From: Candidatus Rhodoblastus alkanivorans
GTDB taxonomy: Bacteria > Pseudomonadota > Alphaproteobacteria > Rhizobiales > Beijerinckiaceae
NCBI RefSeq assembly: GCF_022760755.1
Contig: NZ_JAIVFP010000001.1
Span: 3,328,001-3,392,000 of the forward strand
Reading direction: 5' to 3'
DNA: 64,000 bases
A model generated the notes under the pieces. It worked only from the letters and a program-made list of their open reading frames with translations, did not search any database and was not told the origin of the DNA. This document shows positions 5,763 through 14,222 of this stretch, in pieces; position 1 is the stretch's first letter; every line of letters starts with the position of its first letter. The position numbers and the translations under genes are program-made.

Positions 5763-8302
5763 GCGAGCCCCACCTGTTTCTCCGCGCGCGCGGCGTTGGC
5801 GCCCTGCAGGAAATAGCGCGTGGCGACGGCGTCGGCGAGGCCCATCAGGCGGCGCTCGACCGACAACACGAATTCGGCGGTGATGCAGGACGCGACCTTG
5901 GTTTTCAAATCGGCGTGGACCTCGATCGCGATACGGTTCGGCGCCTCCAGCATGCCGTCGAACTTCAGCACCGGCAAGGTCGCGATGTGCTCGGCGAGCC
6001 TTTCGATCTGGAAGGCGACCGAGCGCGGATTGTAGGGATCGAGCAGCACCATGTCGCGCACCGGATAGGGCGCGACGCCGACGATATAGCGCGAGCGATA
6101 GGTGATCTGCGAATCGATCAGGTCGAGCAGCACGTCGAAATCGGCGGCGCGGGCCTGCTCCATGCCAAAGGTCCGCGCCAGGCGGCAGGTGTTGACGCCG
6201 CGCTCGAGGCGCCGGCCTATTTCAAGGAAGCGCCAGCCGGCGACCCGGTTCATGTTCTCCTGCGCGAGGCCGGAAATGCTGGCGACCGCCTGCAGCGCGC
6301 TGTCGGTCAGCTCCAGGATTTCCGGCTCGTCGAGCGGAACGCGGCCGTCCTCCAGCTTCTGGCTCAAATCGACGATGATGCGCCAGGTGTCGGGCGACAG
6401 GCGCTCCCGGATCGCCGCGGCGGTGCGTTGCGAGGCGCGGGCGAGCGACACCGCCGAGCCGAATTCATCGACGTTGAACATTGCGGCGTTGAGAAACATC
6501 TGCGGCGTCAACGCGGTCGTGGTCTTGGCCGGGACCGCGCCCCAGTCGCCGAGCACCTTGCGCAGGCGCTGGGTGGTCGCGGCGCCTTCCTGATACATAT
6601 CCTCGTTTTCGATGGCGCGGCGCGCCAGGCAGCGGATAAGGCGAAGCGTCGCCTCGGCGCGCTCGATATAGCGGCCCAGCCAGAACAGATTGTCGGCGGC
6701 GCGGCTCGGCAGATTGCCCATGATGCGGCGGATCGAAACCGCGTCGCTGCGCGGAAGCAGCGTCGTCTGCTCGACCGGGCGGCTGGCGGCGATCCAGACG
6801 TCGGCGGTCTGCACCCCCTGCCCCATGGCCACGGCGCGCGAATCCATGCGGTCGGAAATGCGGCAGAAGCCCCCGGGCATGACCTGGAACTTGCCATCCG
6901 GCCCCACGGCGGCATAGACGCGCAGCACGAAAGGGCGCGGCTCCAGCTTGTTGTCCACCCAGACCGGCGTCGTCGAAAGGCGAACGACCTCCTGGCCGAC
7001 GAAATCGGCGCCACGTTCGCGGATCGCCGTGGCGAGCGCGGCGCGCTGCTTATCCGAAACCTCGCCGGCGACCACCGAACGGCCGAGGAGCCTGCGCGCG
7101 GAGGCCGAGCCGCTGAAGGCCGGCGCGATCGCCATGTCCTGCAGCCGGGCGAGCACATATTCGCGTTCCGCCTCCTGCCCGCACCACCAGGTCGCGATGG
7201 TCGGCAGGATCAGCTTCTCGCCGAGCATCCGGCCGGCGATATTGGCCATGAAGCCGAGCAGAGCCGGCGTCTCCGCCACGCCGGCGCCGATGGCGTTGGC
7301 CACCGCGACATTGCCCTGGCGGATCGTATCGATCAGGCCCGGCACGCCGAGCTGCGAGCCGCTTTTCAGCTCCAGCGGATCGGCGAAATCCGAATCGATG
7401 CGCCGCCAGATCACGTCGGCGCGCTTAAGGCCGGCGATGGTGCGGACATGGACGAGACCGTCGCGCGCGACGAGGTCAGCGCCCTCGACGAGCACGAAGC
7501 CGAGATAACGGGCGAGATAGGCCTGCTCGTAATAGGTCTCGCTATAGGGGCCGGGCGTGTGCAAACAGATGCGCGGCTCGGAACGGTTGGCGAGATTGGC
7601 CAGGCCGGCGCGGAAATCCTGGAAGAAGGGCGCGAGCCGTCGCACGTTCATTTCGCGATAGATGGACTGGAAGGCGCGCGACAGGTTGAGGCGGTTCTCC
7701 AGCGCATAGCCAAGGCCCGAAGGGGCCTGGGCGCGGTCGTTCAACACCCACCATTGCCCGTCAGGCCCCCGCCCGAGATCGGCGGCGTAGATGCTCAGAT
7801 AGCGACCGCAGCGCGGCTTGACGCCGATCATGGGATGGAGGAAATCGGCGCTCCCGGTGACCGCCGCGGCGGGCAGATAACCCTCGGAGATCAGTTCGCC
7901 CCCACCGTAAAGGTCGGCGAGCAGCCCCTCGAAAACCTCGGCGCGCTGGGTGACGCCCGCCTCGATCACCGCCCACTCCTGTTCCGAAATCAGGAGCGGC
8001 ATGTGGCTGAGCGGCCAGGCGCGGTCCACTGTCTCGCCATAGGCGCGGTAGGAGACGCCCTGTTCGCGGATGTTGCGCTCGATGGTCTCGAAACGGCGTG
8101 CGATGTCGTCGCTGCCGAGCCCGGCCAGTTTGTCGAAAAATTCCAGCCAATGACCGCGCGGGCGTCCATCCGCGCCGATGAATTCATCCGGAACGCCGTC
8201 GAGCGGCCGATAGGCCGCGGTCATCTCCACCAGGCGCCTCGCCTTGGCGTTCGAGGCCCTCCCCGGCGTCGGTCCCAGCATTATCCCCCCTGATGAACCC
8301 AT
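5759..8302 (-). CDS. Fused circularly permuted ATP-grasp + alpha-E protein
   Basis: 847-residue fusion. Roughly residues 30-500 are the circularly permuted type 2 ATP-grasp domain, a likely carboxylate-amine ligase (segments WWVLNDRAQAPSGLGYALENR, ICLHTPGPYSETYYEQAYLA, LPTIATWWCG, PFVLRVYAAV). From about 527 an alpha-helical alpha-E (DUF403) domain begins (SRAADNLFWLGRYIERAE). In many genomes the two halves are separate genes. The stop overlaps the transglutaminase start. The ATG at 8302 is used; Met8 (8281) or Met27 (8224, MTAAYRPLDGV) could be the true start. Substrate unknown. Confidence 0.88.
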   Translation of the reverse strand: MGSSGGIMLGPTPGRASNAKARRLVEMTAAYRPLDGVPDEFIGADGRPRGHWLEFFDKLAGLGSDDIARRFETIERNIREQGVSYRAYGETVDRAWPLSHMPLLISEQEWAVIEAGVTQRAEVFEGLLADLYGGGELISEGYLPAAAVTGSADFLHPMIGVKPRCGRYLSIYAADLGRGPDGQWWVLNDRAQAPSGLGYALENRLNLSRAFQSIYREMNVRRLAPFFQDFRAGLANLANRSEPRICLHTPGPYSETYYEQAYLARYLGFVLVEGADLVARDGLVHVRTIAGLKRADVIWRRIDSDFADPLELKSGSQLGVPGLIDTIRQGNVAVANAIGAGVAETPALLGFMANIAGRMLGEKLILPTIATWWCGQEAEREYVLARLQDMAIAPAFSGSASARRLLGRSVVAGEVSDKQRAALATAIRERGADFVGQEVVRLSTTPVWVDNKLEPRPFVLRVYAAVGPDGKFQVMPGGFCRISDRMDSRAVAMGQGVQTADVWIAASRPVEQTTLLPRSDAVSIRRIMGNLPSRAADNLFWLGRYIERAEATLRLIRCLARRAIENEDMYQEGAATTQRLRKVLGDWGAVPAKTTTALTPQMFLNAAMFNVDEFGSAVSLARASQRTAAAIRERLSPDTWRIIVDLSQKLEDGRVPLDEPEILELTDSALQAVASISGLAQENMNRVAGWRFLEIGRRLERGVNTCRLARTFGMEQARAADFDVLLDLIDSQITYRSRYIVGVAPYPVRDMVLLDPYNPRSVAFQIERLAEHIATLPVLKFDGMLEAPNRIAIEVHADLKTKVASCITAEFVLSVERRLMGLADAVATRYFLQGANAARAEKQVGLA

Positions 8303-8416
8303 CCCTGGCCCCGGCGCGCTCCCTTAGGCGTGGTCAAGCGTGAATTTAACGGCCGGTGCGGAATATGATAGCCGTCCGTCAAAAAAATCGCAGGACAAAA
8401 AGGCAGCGATTTCAGC

Positions 8417-8953
8417 CTATTTTTTAATCGGCCGGACCGTTTTGACAAATTCCGGATGGGTGTCGAGCCAGGCGCCGCCGATCAATTCGACACAATAGGG
8501 AACGGCCGGGAAGACAGCCCGCAGGCAAAGATCGATGGAGCGCGGGCTGCCGGGCAGATTGACATAAAGGCAGGCGCCGCGATGAGCCGCCGTCTGGCGC
8601 GAGAGAATGGCGGTCGGCGTCTGTTCGAGGCTTTTCAGGCGCATCAACTCGCCGAAGCCAGGCAGTTCGCGGTCGGCGGCCGCAAGCGTCGCCTCAGGCG
8701 TCAGGTCGCGCGGAGCCGGCCCGGTGCCGCCGGTGGTGAGCACCAGGCAGCAGCCCGCCCGGTCGGCCATGTCGATCAATTCGTCGCGCACCCGCTCGAA
8801 ACCGTCGGGAATGACCCGCATGTCGAGTTCGAACGGCACGGAAAGCGCCTTGCCGAGCCATTCCGCGATGGCGGGGCCGGAAATATCCTCATAGACTCCG
8901 GCGCTGGCGCGGTCGGAAATGGTCAGGACTCCGATCCGTGCGGGCGCGGTCAC
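8417..8953 (-). CDS. mog: MogA/MoaB-like molybdopterin adenylyltransferase
   Basis: 178-residue MoCF_BD-fold enzyme that adenylylates molybdopterin before metal insertion. Seen are IGVLTISDRASAGVYEDISGPAI at the N-terminus, the TTGGTGPAPRDLTPEA loop (near residue 75-90), and LPGSPRSIDLCL near 140. I chose the GTG at 8953 because it overlaps the hpnN stop (GTGA) and gives the exact family N-terminus; an upstream extension of the frame would run through hpnN. Coupling of a molybdenum-cofactor gene to a hopanoid transporter gene looks like proximity rather than shared pathway. Confidence 0.88.
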   Translation of the reverse strand: MTAPARIGVLTISDRASAGVYEDISGPAIAEWLGKALSVPFELDMRVIPDGFERVRDELIDMADRAGCCLVLTTGGTGPAPRDLTPEATLAAADRELPGFGELMRLKSLEQTPTAILSRQTAAHRGACLYVNLPGSPRSIDLCLRAVFPAVPYCVELIGGAWLDTHPEFVKTVRPIKK

Positions 8954-11568
8954 GGCTCGTTCTCCTTGCTGACGCGGGGCGGACCCATCAGAGCCGGCTG
9001 GAACAGAATCGCCGCGCAAAGCGTGGTCGCCAGCGACAGGGCGAGCAGCTTGCCCATGCTCGACGTGCCGGGATGATTGGACAGCCACAGACTGCCGAAG
9101 GCGGTGGCCGTGGTCATGGCGCTGAAGAAGATCGCACGGGTGAGGCCGGTGCGCAGCAATTTGGCCGAGCCCGCGCGCCACGCGATCACGTAATAGATCT
9201 TGAAGGCGACGCCGAGGCCGAGAAGCAGCGGCAGCGCGATGATATTGGCGAAATTCAGCTTCAGCCCGATCAGCGCGCAGATCTCCATCGTATAGACCCC
9301 GGCGAGCAGCAGGGGCGCCAGGGTCAGGGCGACGTCGCCGATCCGCCGCAAGGCGATATAGAGCAGCAGAGCGATCGAGGCGAAGGCGAGAGCCCCGGCC
9401 TCGGCGAAGGCGCGCAGCACGGTGTCGCCGGAGGCGAGAATCCCCACAGGCGCGCCCGAGGCGTCGGGCGCGATTTTCAGCACCGCGTTCACGAAGGGCC
9501 GCATCCGTTCGTAATCGTTCTTGTCGCCGCGCGGGGCGACCTCCATCCGGGCGCGGCCGTCGGCCGCGATCCAGTCGCGGCGCAGTTCCGTCGGCAGGTC
9601 GGCGAGCGTCACCGGCCCGGCCTGCAGCGACAGGCGCACGTCGTCGAGCAGACTTTTCATCGGCTGGATCAGCAGCGCACGGGCCCGCGCGCGCGCGCTT
9701 TCCGGCCCCTGCCCAAGCCGTTCGAGCGCCGCGCCGGCCCGCGCCAGCGACGCGAGCGCGGGCTTGCCCTCCGCCGCCTTTTGCAATGCCGCGCCGGCGT
9801 CGGACAAGGCGCGGGCGTCTTCGGCGTCGGTCGGCGGCGGAGGCGGATTGACGGGATCGAGGCTCGGACCAAGCAGGCTGCGGGCGTCGGCGATCATGGC
9901 GAGCTTGGCCTTCTGGTCCTCCGGCACGAAATCCGACAGGGTGGTGACGCTCTCGACCGTCGGCAGCGCCCGCAATTTGACCGCGAGCGCATTCGCCGCC
10001 TTGAGGGATGGCTTAAGGATCTCGATGATGTTCGGCGTCATGTGTGGGTCCTGCATGACGTCGAGCAGGGTCGAGACCGATTCCGTCTTCACGCTGCGCA
10101 GATGCAGGGGATTATAGTCGAAGCGCACTTTCAGGAGCAGCGGCGCGCCGAGCACCGCGAGGCCAAGCGCGAAGGCGATGATCCCGCGGCGATGGCGCAT
10201 CTGGAATTCGTCGAGCGGGGCGAGGAAGGAATAGCCGACCGTCTTCGTTTCCGCGCGCGGCCGCAGCAGGGCCAGCAGCGCCGGCAGCGCGGTGATCGAA
10301 GTCAAGAAGGCGATGATCATGCCGGTGCCGGCCACCAGGCCCAGTTCCGACACGCCGCGATAATCGGTCGGGATGAAGGAATAGAAGCCCGCCGCGGTGG
10401 CCGCCGCGGCCAAGGCCAGCGGCAGGCTCGCCTTGGCGCCGGCGGAATTCAGGGCGCGGCGCAGATCGTTGTCGCGATAGCGCTCCTCGCGATAGCGCAC
10501 GCAGAACTGGATGCCGAAATCGACGCCGATGCCGACGAACAGCACAGCGAAGGCCACCGAAATCGGATTGAGCGACCCGACCATCGCGAGGCCGACGGCG
10601 GCGGTGATCGCCAGACCCATGAACATGTTGAGCATGACGGCGAGGATCAGCCTTCGCCAGCGCAAGGCGCGCCAAAGAATGAAAAGAACGGCGATGACGG
10701 TCAGGCTGTTGCTGAGCACGGCGCCCTCGGCGAGCGTGCCGAACTCCTCGTCCTGCATGGCGACGTCGCCGGTCAGGCGCACGCGATAACCCGACTCGGG
10801 CGTCAGGCCGATCCTGCGCGCGACGGCGCGCAGGGCGTCGGAGGCTTCGGCGCCCGGCTCCAGCGCCGAAAAATCGAGCACCGGCTTGACCATAATGAAG
10901 CGGCGCTTGTCGCGAACGGTTGGCGGCGCGCCGGAGAACAGCGCCGACCACGAGAAGTCGCTCGCCTTTCCCCTGACGGCGTCGTCGATCGCGCCAGTGA
11001 TGCTTTCGAGCGGCTTGGCGAGCCCGGCGGACTCAGCCCCGCCGCGCGCCATCAGGCCAAGCGCTCCGGCGAAGCCGCGCAGCGAGGGGTCGCGCGCCAG
11101 CGCGCCCAAAAAGGGCTGGGCGTCGATCAACTGGTCGGTCTTGGCCTGAACCTCCTTCGCCGGCAGATAGAGCAAGCCGTTGCGGCGAAAGAATTCGCTG
11201 GTTTCCATGCTGGAGACGTCGGCGAAATATCTGGGCTCGGCTTTCAGCGCCGCCTCCAGCTTCAGCGCCCCGTCGGTCGCGAGTTCCGGCGACCGCGCGT
11301 CGAGCACCACGAGCAGCGCGTTGGCACGCTGGGGAAAGGCGTCTCCGAGCGCGATCTCGCGCTGGCGCCACGGCAAATGCGGATTGATCAGCTTGTTGAG
11401 GTCGGTGCTGATGGCGAAATGATCCGCCGCGAACCAGCCGGCGAGCGCCGTCACCAGCAGCGCCAGCGCCAGAACCGTGAATTTGTGCGCTGCGCTGAAC
11501 GCAACGGTCCTGGCGACAATGCCGATCACCTCGGCTTCCGGATGGAAAGTTTCTTCAGCGTCAGCCAT
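8950..11568 (-). CDS. hpnN: Hopanoid RND-type transporter HpnN
   Basis: 872-residue inner-membrane protein of the RND/MmpL type that moves hopanoids toward the outer membrane. The ATG at 11568 (MADAEETFHPE) precedes a first transmembrane helix at about residues 28-48. A large periplasmic domain follows, then a helix cluster (VIAVLFILWRALRWRRLILA...AVLFVGIGVDFGIQFCVRYREERY, the RND motif near 400). A second periplasmic domain and C-terminal helices (NIIALPLLLGLGVAFKIYYVIAWR) complete the duplicated architecture. It diverges from hpnH across 200 bp that presumably hold both promoters. The downstream mog gene overlaps by 4 bp. Confidence 0.92.
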   Translation of the reverse strand: MADAEETFHPEAEVIGIVARTVAFSAAHKFTVLALALLVTALAGWFAADHFAISTDLNKLINPHLPWRQREIALGDAFPQRANALLVVLDARSPELATDGALKLEAALKAEPRYFADVSSMETSEFFRRNGLLYLPAKEVQAKTDQLIDAQPFLGALARDPSLRGFAGALGLMARGGAESAGLAKPLESITGAIDDAVRGKASDFSWSALFSGAPPTVRDKRRFIMVKPVLDFSALEPGAEASDALRAVARRIGLTPESGYRVRLTGDVAMQDEEFGTLAEGAVLSNSLTVIAVLFILWRALRWRRLILAVMLNMFMGLAITAAVGLAMVGSLNPISVAFAVLFVGIGVDFGIQFCVRYREERYRDNDLRRALNSAGAKASLPLALAAAATAAGFYSFIPTDYRGVSELGLVAGTGMIIAFLTSITALPALLALLRPRAETKTVGYSFLAPLDEFQMRHRRGIIAFALGLAVLGAPLLLKVRFDYNPLHLRSVKTESVSTLLDVMQDPHMTPNIIEILKPSLKAANALAVKLRALPTVESVTTLSDFVPEDQKAKLAMIADARSLLGPSLDPVNPPPPPTDAEDARALSDAGAALQKAAEGKPALASLARAGAALERLGQGPESARARARALLIQPMKSLLDDVRLSLQAGPVTLADLPTELRRDWIAADGRARMEVAPRGDKNDYERMRPFVNAVLKIAPDASGAPVGILASGDTVLRAFAEAGALAFASIALLLYIALRRIGDVALTLAPLLLAGVYTMEICALIGLKLNFANIIALPLLLGLGVAFKIYYVIAWRAGSAKLLRTGLTRAIFFSAMTTATAFGSLWLSNHPGTSSMGKLLALSLATTLCAAILFQPALMGPPRVSKENEP

Positions 11569-11768
11569 GTCGCTCCCGCGCCGGCGAAATTTCAATTTCT
11601 CTCTCCCGGCGCCGCGAAATTGCGTTATTTTGTAAGGAAAAGAAACCGGGGTCGCACAATTTTCCCTAAGCTTTTGGGTTGAGGCGGTTTTTGCTTGCGG
11701 CCCCGGGCAAGTTCGGCCTAATGGTCGCTTTTGCAGTGAGAGTTTGACGCAGCGCAACAGGAGCGACC

Positions 11769-12917
11769 ATGGGTATCCCGGTGATCGAAGGCGCGCGAAT
11801 CGGCGCCTATATCCTCAAGCAGCACTTGATTGGGCGCAAGCGCTATCCCCTCGTCCTGATGCTGGAGCCTTTGTTTCGCTGCAATCTCGCCTGCGCCGGC
11901 TGCGGCAAGATCGACTATCCCGACAAGATCCTGAACCAGCGGCTGCCCTATGAAGACTGCATGTCGGCGATCGACGAATGCGGCGCCCCGGTCGTGGTGA
12001 TCGCCGGTGGCGAGCCCCTATTGCATAAGGACATCGGCCGGATCGTGCGCGGAGCGCTCGACCGCAAGAAATATGTCACGCTTTGCACCAACGCGCTGCT
12101 GCTCGAAAAGAAAATGGGCGAGTTCGAGCCCCATCGCGCCTTCAATTTCTCGGTTCATCTCGACGGCGATCGCGAGATGCACGACAAATCCGTCTGCCAG
12201 GCGGGCGTCTACGACCGCGCCGTGGCCGCAATCAAAGCCGCGCGCGAAAAAGGCTTCAAGGTCACCGTCAACTGCACCCTGTTCAACGACGCCGATCCCG
12301 AACGCGTGGCCGGCTTCCTCGACAGGCTCAAGGAAATGGGCGTGGACAGCGCCACGATTTCGCCTGGCTACGCCTATGAACGCGCGCCGGACCAGGACCA
12401 TTTCCTCAACCGGACCAAGACCAAGGAACTGTTCCGCGCCATCTTCCGGCGCGGGAACAATGGCCGCAAATGGGCCTTTTTCCAGTCGTCGCTCTACCTC
12501 GACTTCCTCGCCGGCAACCAGACCTATCATTGCACGCCCTGGGGGAATCCCCTGCGCACGGTCTTCGGTTGGCAGCGCCCATGCTATCTGCTCAACGAAG
12601 GCTACGCCTCGACGTTCAAGGAGCTGATGGAGGAGACCGACTGGGACGCCTATGGGGTCGGAAATTACGAGAAATGCGCCGATTGCATGGTCCATTCCGG
12701 CTTCGAGCCGAGCGCCGTGGCCCATGCCGTGAAAAATCCCTTCGCCGCGCTGAAAGTCGCTCTGTTCGGCGTGAACACCGAAGGCCCGCTCGCTCCGGAC
12801 ATTCCGCTCGACAAGCAGCGTCCCGCGAAATTCGGTTATGCGGATCAGGTCGAGCGTCAGCTAAACGACCTGGTCGAAACCGAAAAAGCCCCCAAGCAGA
12901 CGGCGGCTGCCGAGTAA
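11769..12917 (+). CDS. hpnH: Adenosylhopane synthase HpnH (radical SAM)
   Basis: 382-residue radical SAM enzyme that joins 5'-deoxyadenosyl to diploptene/hopene, the first step of bacteriohopanepolyol side-chain formation. The cluster motif CNLACAGC gives Cys38, Cys42 and Cys45 (CX3CX2C), followed by CGKIDYP. GGEPLLHKDI is near residue 78. The C-terminal part carries HpnH-type cysteines (YHCTPWGNPLRTVFGWQRPCYLL, YEKCADCMVHSGFEPSAV), consistent with the extended SPASM-like end. It is preceded by the divergent hpnN. Its last 57 bp overlap the 3' end of the convergent hpnG, its pathway partner. Confidence 0.95.
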   Translation: MGIPVIEGARIGAYILKQHLIGRKRYPLVLMLEPLFRCNLACAGCGKIDYPDKILNQRLPYEDCMSAIDECGAPVVVIAGGEPLLHKDIGRIVRGALDRKKYVTLCTNALLLEKKMGEFEPHRAFNFSVHLDGDREMHDKSVCQAGVYDRAVAAIKAAREKGFKVTVNCTLFNDADPERVAGFLDRLKEMGVDSATISPGYAYERAPDQDHFLNRTKTKELFRAIFRRGNNGRKWAFFQSSLYLDFLAGNQTYHCTPWGNPLRTVFGWQRPCYLLNEGYASTFKELMEETDWDAYGVGNYEKCADCMVHSGFEPSAVAHAVKNPFAALKVALFGVNTEGPLAPDIPLDKQRPAKFGYADQVERQLNDLVETEKAPKQTAAAE

Positions 12918-13604
12918 GGCGGCGATCGCCGCCCGCGCGTCGAAGGCCGTGCGGATCAGCGCGGCGGTCTGGCCGGGACTGCGGGCGAGCGCAGCCAGCA
13001 CCGCCCAGCCGTCGGCCGCGCCGTCCGGCCGGAAACCGGCCAGGGCGGCGGGGGGAATGGCGCGTTCCTGCGGGTCGGCGACCGCGCGCAGAACCGCGAA
13101 GGGCAGGTCGTTTTCCGCCGCAAAACGCGCGGCGCCATGCGATTCCATATCCACGGCGTGAGCGCCGCGCTCCTGATGCAGGCGGCGCTTGCGTTCCGGC
13201 GTGACGATGGCCGCGTCGGCGCCGAGCAGAGCGCCGGTCCGCGCCCCGGGCAGGACGCGCGCCAGATGGCCGGCCCAACCGGCATGACAGGGAAAGACGC
13301 CCGCCTCCGCCATCACGACCACCGGCGCGAGCAGGTCGCCCGGCCGCAAATGGGGCGCGAGCGCGCCAGCGACCCCGAAGCTCAGCACGCCCTGTAACGG
13401 ACGGCCCTGGTCGGCGGCCCGGCGATGGGCCTGCGCGAGGCCGGCCTCGACCCGCGCCGCCGAACCGCCGCCGATGATGGTCAGATCCGGCCCGGCGTCG
13501 GCGATGCGCGCCTCGGACGTCATGCCCACGACGATCGCGATGCGCGGCTTCGCAAGCGCGGCCGCCGCAAATTCGCGAGATCTGGAAGGAAGGCGGCCGT
13601 TCAT
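12861..13604 (-). CDS. hpnG: Adenosylhopane nucleosidase/phosphorylase HpnG
   Basis: 247-residue nucleoside phosphorylase-fold enzyme that removes adenine from adenosylhopane to give ribosylhopane. Seen are a GMTSEARIA motif near residue 30, SFGVAGALAPHLRPGDLL (phosphate/nucleoside-binding strand), AHAVDMESHGAARFA (the MTAN/PNP MexE signature), and a C-terminal LLGSRRLLGGFFGF. The ATG at 13604 (MNGRLPSRSREF) is used; the frame upstream reads through a perfect hairpin and is unlikely to be coding. It converges on hpnH with a 57-bp tail overlap that includes its real C-terminus. Confidence 0.9.
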   Translation of the reverse strand: MNGRLPSRSREFAAAALAKPRIAIVVGMTSEARIADAGPDLTIIGGGSAARVEAGLAQAHRRAADQGRPLQGVLSFGVAGALAPHLRPGDLLAPVVVMAEAGVFPCHAGWAGHLARVLPGARTGALLGADAAIVTPERKRRLHQERGAHAVDMESHGAARFAAENDLPFAVLRAVADPQERAIPPAALAGFRPDGAADGWAVLAALARSPGQTAALIRTAFDARAAIAALLGSRRLLGGFFGFDQVV

Positions 13605-14222
13605 CGATGCGGCTCGATCGCCCGCAAATCGCCGCGAATGGTATCGCGCCACACGGCGCGATACCATTCGCGAAGGCGTTCGAGATTTTCGTTTCCGCCG
13701 GCCATGATCACAGGCGTAGCAGATTTCGAAATCGACTTCCATTCCATCGTCCCTGACGAGACGACGAATTTTGCCCGGTTGCTCGATCGCCGCTTCGCTC
13801 CAAGCCGCCCATCCATGCGACTGAAGCAGGCCGCAAATTCAGGCCCCCGAGGAGCGATCGTCCCTCACCGCGCGCCGAAGACCGATGATTTGCTCGCCTA
13901 AAGGTTTTTCGACGGTGAGCACGAAATCAATTTCGGAAGGCAGGTCGTCCATTTTTTGCGTCGCGCCTGGATTCGATGCGCGCAAGGTCCACCCCGCATC
14001 TCGCGCAACGGTTCGAGAACGGGATGGTCCGGTTCGCCGGCCATAGCGCCGGGAAGGGCCATCTCTCCGAACGCACCCAATTGGCCGGCGAGGTCGTTTT
14101 GCCCTATTTTCGCGTCGGTTCCGGAGCGACGAACCGCGTTAGCTTCGACAAGCCCGCGTCATTTGATTGGCTCCCTCCCGGCGTGACCGTTTCGGATCAC
14201 GATCCCGGCCTGACTGCGCCGT
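13605..14222. other. 618-bp gap between hpnG and the heme-binding-like gene
   Basis: Holds the perfect hairpin at 13633-13672. Several short frames are open on both strands (for example minus 13601-13816 and 13898-14080, plus 13976-14326), but none has a recognisable family or a convincing ribosome-binding site. The plus-strand frame 13976-14326 runs antisense into the next gene. No confident gene seen; the hpnG promoter should lie here. Confidence 0.5.
13633..13672. repeat. Perfect 18-bp inverted repeat with 4-base loop upstream of hpnG
   Basis: Arms CGCGAATGGTATCGCGCC (13633-13650) and its exact complement (13655-13672) flank ACAC. No T-run follows on either strand, so it is not an ordinary terminator. 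It lies 29 bp upstream of the hpnG start and could be an operator, an attenuator-like structure or a REP-type element. Confidence 0.85.

Noticed and set aside
8954-9181. N-terminal extension of the Mog frame
   Set aside because: It lies inside hpnN and has no similarity to the MogA fold; the GTG at 8953 gives the correct N-terminus and a GTGA overlap.
8938-11682. 914-codon open frame on the plus strand
   Set aside because: Antisense to hpnN; Arg/Gln/His/Gly-rich composition typical of GC-driven shadow frames, with no family features. The same applies to the long antisense frames at 5915-8293 (against the ATP-grasp fusion), 37154-38653 (against tex) and 55096-56430 (against the RbbA-like gene).
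13601-13816. 71-codon minus-strand frame whose stop overlaps the hpnG start (ATGA)
   Set aside because: The overlap is attractive, but the frame reads through a perfect 18-bp hairpin, has no ribosome-binding site or recognisable family, and the overlap can arise by chance.
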